Shown: piece after piece, positions 5,062-7,599 of the stretch | How the letters are laid out: each line of letters opens with the position of its first letter | Numbering within the stretch: the first letter of the stretch is position 1 | Origin: an uncultured Polymorphobacter sp. | Lineage (GTDB): Bacteria > Pseudomonadota > Alphaproteobacteria > Sphingomonadales > Sphingomonadaceae | Reading direction: 5' to 3' | Assembly (NCBI GenBank): GCA_937894055.1 | Contig: CALDHQ010000485.1 | Location: 1-7,599 of the forward strand | Length of the DNA stretch: 7,599 nucleotides | The notes under the pieces: model-generated | Database searches by the model: none | Seen by the model: the letters and a program-made list of their open reading frames with translations, nothing else | What the model was told of the DNA's origin: nothing | Made by a program: the position numbers and the translations under genes

Positions 5062-6357
5062 ATGACCGCGGGCGCCAGTCTGAAGCAAAAGATTGCGCGG
5101 CGGCTGACGGCCATCAGCTTGTTGTTCGCGCTGGTCGCCGGCCTCGGTGTCTATGCCGGCGTGCAGTCGCTGCTGCTGTACATGATGGGACATGTGTCGT
5201 TCGAATATGTCGACGGGCTTGTCGTTCATCATGCCGGGTCGGGTGGTGCGACGCTGGCTGATCTGACCGGTCCGCTGTCCGACACGACGCAGTACCACCC
5301 GTTCGACATGGTGCGCATCTATGACGCCAGCGGGCATGTCGTGTTCGACCGCCGCTACCGCCATGAAGAGCAGCTCAAGCTCGTCGCCCCGCTCGGCGCC
5401 GGTACGTCGAAGCCGTCGTTGCCGGCGCATCAGGGCAAGCGACTGGCCAACCACGGTATCGCGATCCAGAGTTTCCGCGCAGTGCCGCTGGGCAAGGCCG
5501 CTGCCGCTGACAGCAGCAGTCTGATCGAGTTCACCGAAATCGTCGCACATGACGAGCAGGTGCGCCTCGACCAGATTTCGGTCTTCGCCGCACTGGCGGC
5601 GATGGGGCTTGCCGGGCTGATGGGGCTGGTGGCCTATCCTGCTGTGACTGCGCTGGTCGACCGCAACAGCAATCTGGTCCGGCAGGTCGAGTTTGCCTAT
5701 ATCAACCTGCTCAAGTCACTGGGTATCGCCATTTCGCGGCGTGATTCCGAAACCGGTGAGCATTGCTACCGCACGACTTTGGTGGCGATCGCGATCGGCG
5801 AGGCGATGCAGCTCGAACTGGCACCGATGCGTTCGCTGATCGCCGGCAGCCTGCTCCACGACATGGGCAAGATCGCCATCGACGATGCCATCCTGCGCAA
5901 GCCCGGCAAATTCACGCCCGAGGAAATGGACATCATGCGCGGCCACGTCAACGAAGGCGTGCGCATCGTCGGCGACTTGAAGACGATCCCCGGCGCGACC
6001 GATGTCGTGGCATTCCATCACGAACGCTGGGACGGCAAGGGCTATCCCAACGGTCTGGCGGGCCTCGACATTCCGTTGCTGGCGCGCATCTTTGCGGTGG
6101 CCGATGTGTTCGATGCGCTGAGTGCGCGGCGCAAGTACAAGGAGCCGTTTTCGTTCGACCGCGCCATGGGTCTGATCCGCGAAGGCGCGGGAACGCATTT
6201 CGACGCCGACATCGTCGCGCATTTCGAGACAATCGCCGCAGGGCTTTATGACCGCATCGAAAACCACGAAGCCGCTGAAACGATCGCGATGCTCGACGCC
6301 AAGCTGGCGCAATATTTCAGCGAAGCGGCCGGATTCGAAATCACCATCCAGGGCTGA
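5062..6357 (+). CDS. Membrane-bound HD-GYP domain cyclic-di-GMP phosphodiesterase
   Basis: The 431-residue protein has a short basic N-terminus, a membrane helix (about 15-42), a periplasmic region of about 130 residues (43-170) and a second helix (about 172-195). A linker (about 196-218) leads to a cytosolic HD-GYP domain (about 219-400). The domain looks catalytically complete: H234 (GEHCYR), the H266-D267 pair with K270 in LLHDMGK, H295 (RGHV), H319-H320 in HHERWDGKGYP, D324, the GYP triplet 327-329, and D348 in VADVFDAL. Such domains hydrolyse c-di-GMP to pGpG or GMP and so favour motility over biofilm. The periplasmic part fits no domain I recognise and probably senses an external cue; no HAMP is evident. 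The start is the ATG at 5062, with a GGCGGGAAG stretch upstream. It may be read with the GST and esterase or from its own promoter. Confidence 0.92.
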   Translation: MTAGASLKQKIARRLTAISLLFALVAGLGVYAGVQSLLLYMMGHVSFEYVDGLVVHHAGSGGATLADLTGPLSDTTQYHPFDMVRIYDASGHVVFDRRYRHEEQLKLVAPLGAGTSKPSLPAHQGKRLANHGIAIQSFRAVPLGKAAAADSSSLIEFTEIVAHDEQVRLDQISVFAALAAMGLAGLMGLVAYPAVTALVDRNSNLVRQVEFAYINLLKSLGIAISRRDSETGEHCYRTTLVAIAIGEAMQLELAPMRSLIAGSLLHDMGKIAIDDAILRKPGKFTPEEMDIMRGHVNEGVRIVGDLKTIPGATDVVAFHHERWDGKGYPNGLAGLDIPLLARIFAVADVFDALSARRKYKEPFSFDRAMGLIREGAGTHFDADIVAHFETIAAGLYDRIENHEAAETIAMLDAKLAQYFSEAAGFEITIQG

Positions 6358-6371
6358 GCACGCCGGCGTCG

Positions 6372-6989
6372 CTACTTCTTTGCCGCCGCCACCCAGTCGG
6401 CAACTTCGCCGGCAACGCGGTTGGCGGCGTCGTTGAGCGCGGCGCCGACCACCGCCGGTGATTTGCTGGCAACCGGTGCGCTGGCCTCGAAACGGCGTGC
6501 GGCGATCAGCGTGCCGGTGCTGCTGTTGAGCACCGCGTCATAGCGTACATTGACCTGCGGGTTGGCGGCCACGCGGACATCAAGGCCGAAATCGGCGAGC
6601 GTCCCCGACAGCGTCATGTCGGCACGCGGCGACGGCCCGCGCGGATCGATGACAATCAGCCCGCGTGCCACGATGGTGTCGGCGAGCACGCGGCGGAATA
6701 GCCGGTTGGGCTGTTCGGACCATGTCGCGCCGACCAGATACTGCAGCTCGACTTCGCTGACCGTGACAGGCACGCGCAGGGTCTGCAGTGCGCCGGCCGC
6801 TGCCGGCACCACCACCATCACTGTTGCGGGTTTGGCCGCGGGTGCGATGGCGCCGGGTGTCGCGGTGGCGCGCAGCGTCAGCAAGCTCGCCGGCGGCGTG
6901 TCATTGCCGCCGATCTGCACCAGCGGGCCGCACGACGCGAGCAGCACCAGTGTCGCGAGCAGGAACGGAGCGGATGTACGTGCGCGCAT
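6372..6989 (-). CDS. ABC-type transport auxiliary lipoprotein of an MCE system (PqiC/MlaX-like)
   Basis: The 205-residue protein starts with a lipoprotein signal MRARTSAPFLLATLVLLASC, with lipobox LASC and acylated C20, followed by GPL. The body has features of the ABC_trans_aux family (PF03886): LLTLRA near residue 40, then a strand-turn-strand core with VTVSEVELQYLVGATWSEQPNRLFRR (about 78-103), close to the family's 'p..l....i.y...g....y....w...p..l' pattern. The central part (about 117-160) reads DPRGPSPRADMTLSGTLADF and the tail is helical. These lipoproteins lie in the periplasm, probably anchored in a membrane, and work with MCE proteins in phospholipid trafficking. The start overlaps the end of the upstream MCE gene as TAACATG, one base apart, implying translational coupling. 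I preferred the ATG at 6989 over an in-frame start at 7034 because only it begins a proper lipoprotein signal. Confidence 0.85.
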   Translation of the reverse strand: MRARTSAPFLLATLVLLASCGPLVQIGGNDTPPASLLTLRATATPGAIAPAAKPATVMVVVPAAAGALQTLRVPVTVSEVELQYLVGATWSEQPNRLFRRVLADTIVARGLIVIDPRGPSPRADMTLSGTLADFGLDVRVAANPQVNVRYDAVLNSSTGTLIAARRFEASAPVASKSPAVVGAALNDAANRVAGEVADWVAAAKK

Positions 6990-6990
6990 G

Positions 6991-7599
6991 TTACTTGGCC
7001 TTTGCCGGGTCATAGTCGGGGAGGCGGCGGCCACCGATCAGCGCGCCGGCGGGGTCTTCGTCGAGCTTGGCGGCCACCGCACCGAGCTGCGAGGTCACCT
7101 CGCGCATTTCGCGCAGCAGCGCATTGGCATCGGGGGCAATCTGGTTCGACAGCTGGTCGACGCCGGGCTGTGCGGCATCGAGCACTGCATCGAGCTTGCC
7201 GAGCGTGACATTGGCGCTGACCACGGTCTTGCGCAGGTCGGAGATCAGCGGCCGTGCGTCCTCGCTCATCACCACATTAGCGCTATTCGACAGTTTTTCG
7301 ACGGCCGCAGCGGCCTGTGTCGCGGCCGCCAGCGTCTTGCGCAGCTCGGCGACCGACGCGGCGATTTCGGGGCCGCGATCGGCCAGGCTGTCGCTCAGCC
7401 GGTCGGTATTGCGCAGGATGCCCTGCAGCGACTTCTGGTTTTCGGGACTGAGCACTTCGTTGAGGTGCTGCGTCAGTTCGGAAACCCGGTTGAGCAACTG
7501 CGGCGCATTGGCGAGCAGCTGGCCGAGCGTACCGGGTCGCGGCGGGATCAGCGGGGCGCCGAACGGGCCGTTTTCGGTGATGGGCTTTTCGCCGCGCAT
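6991..7599 (-). CDS. MCE family (MlaD-like) protein, C-terminal part, partial at window edge
   Basis: Only the last 202 residues are inside the window; the N-terminal membrane helix and the MCE domain must lie to the right of 7599. The ATG at the edge is almost certainly internal, not the start. The visible part opens with ITENGPFGAPLIPPRPGTLG (7-26), a Pro-rich linker, then a long helical region (about 27-180) with heptad-like Leu/Ile/Val spacing and phrases such as NTDRLSDSLADRGPEIAASV. This matches the coiled or tubular tails of MCE proteins that bridge the periplasm. MCE proteins form hexamers that pass lipids between membranes, fed by an MlaE-type permease and MlaF-type ATPase, whose genes should be upstream in the operon. 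The stop is TAA, one base before the lipoprotein ATG. Family confidence is high from the tail and context, but the MCE domain is unseen. Confidence 0.82.
   Translation of the reverse strand: MRGEKPITENGPFGAPLIPPRPGTLGQLLANAPQLLNRVSELTQHLNEVLSPENQKSLQGILRNTDRLSDSLADRGPEIAASVAELRKTLAAATQAAAAVEKLSNSANVVMSEDARPLISDLRKTVVSANVTLGKLDAVLDAAQPGVDQLSNQIAPDANALLREMREVTSQLGAVAAKLDEDPAGALIGGRRLPDYDPAKAK

Overview
The window is GC-rich DNA with dense coding and short intergenic gaps, several of them filled by palindromic dispersed repeats. These repeat types, a GtrA-like protein, a TAG/TAA/TGA mix of stops and an MCE–auxiliary lipoprotein pair suggest an alphaproteobacterium, most likely of the order Sphingomonadales. 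That placement is inference from style and remembered sequence, not from a marker gene.

Layout. Bases 1-119 carry no gene, only stacked GC-rich inverted repeats. A class I SAM-dependent methyltransferase (120-944, minus) is divergent from a small GtrA-family membrane protein (1162-1566, plus), and a perfect 35-bp inverted repeat lies in the gap. GtrA converges on a secreted metal-dependent amidohydrolase (1631-3223, minus). That gene is bracketed by two inverted copies of a ~39-bp repeat, at 1581-1619 and 3274-3312. Upstream of the amidohydrolase, 3283-3421 is a nested double inverted repeat built from two repeat types. It sits in the divergent intergenic region shared with a plus-strand cluster: a YibF-like glutathione S-transferase (3489-4100), an HSL-family alpha/beta hydrolase (4128-5009) and a membrane-bound HD-GYP cyclic-di-GMP phosphodiesterase (5062-6357). 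The last two genes, on the minus strand, are the 3' part of an MCE (MlaD-like) lipid-transport operon: an auxiliary lipoprotein (6372-6989) and the C-terminal portion of an MCE protein (6991-7599, running off the window).

Functionally, the genes form small independent units. The GST and esterase look co-transcribed and could handle electrophilic or ester compounds. The HD-GYP protein would lower c-di-GMP in response to an unknown periplasmic cue. The MCE pair belongs to an envelope lipid-trafficking ABC system. The methyltransferase and GtrA may both touch cell-surface lipid or glycan chemistry, but only their adjacency suggests this. I see no RNA gene, CRISPR array, insertion sequence, transposase or phage gene. 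No clearly new multi-gene system is visible; the most unusual content is the repeat architecture around the amidohydrolase.
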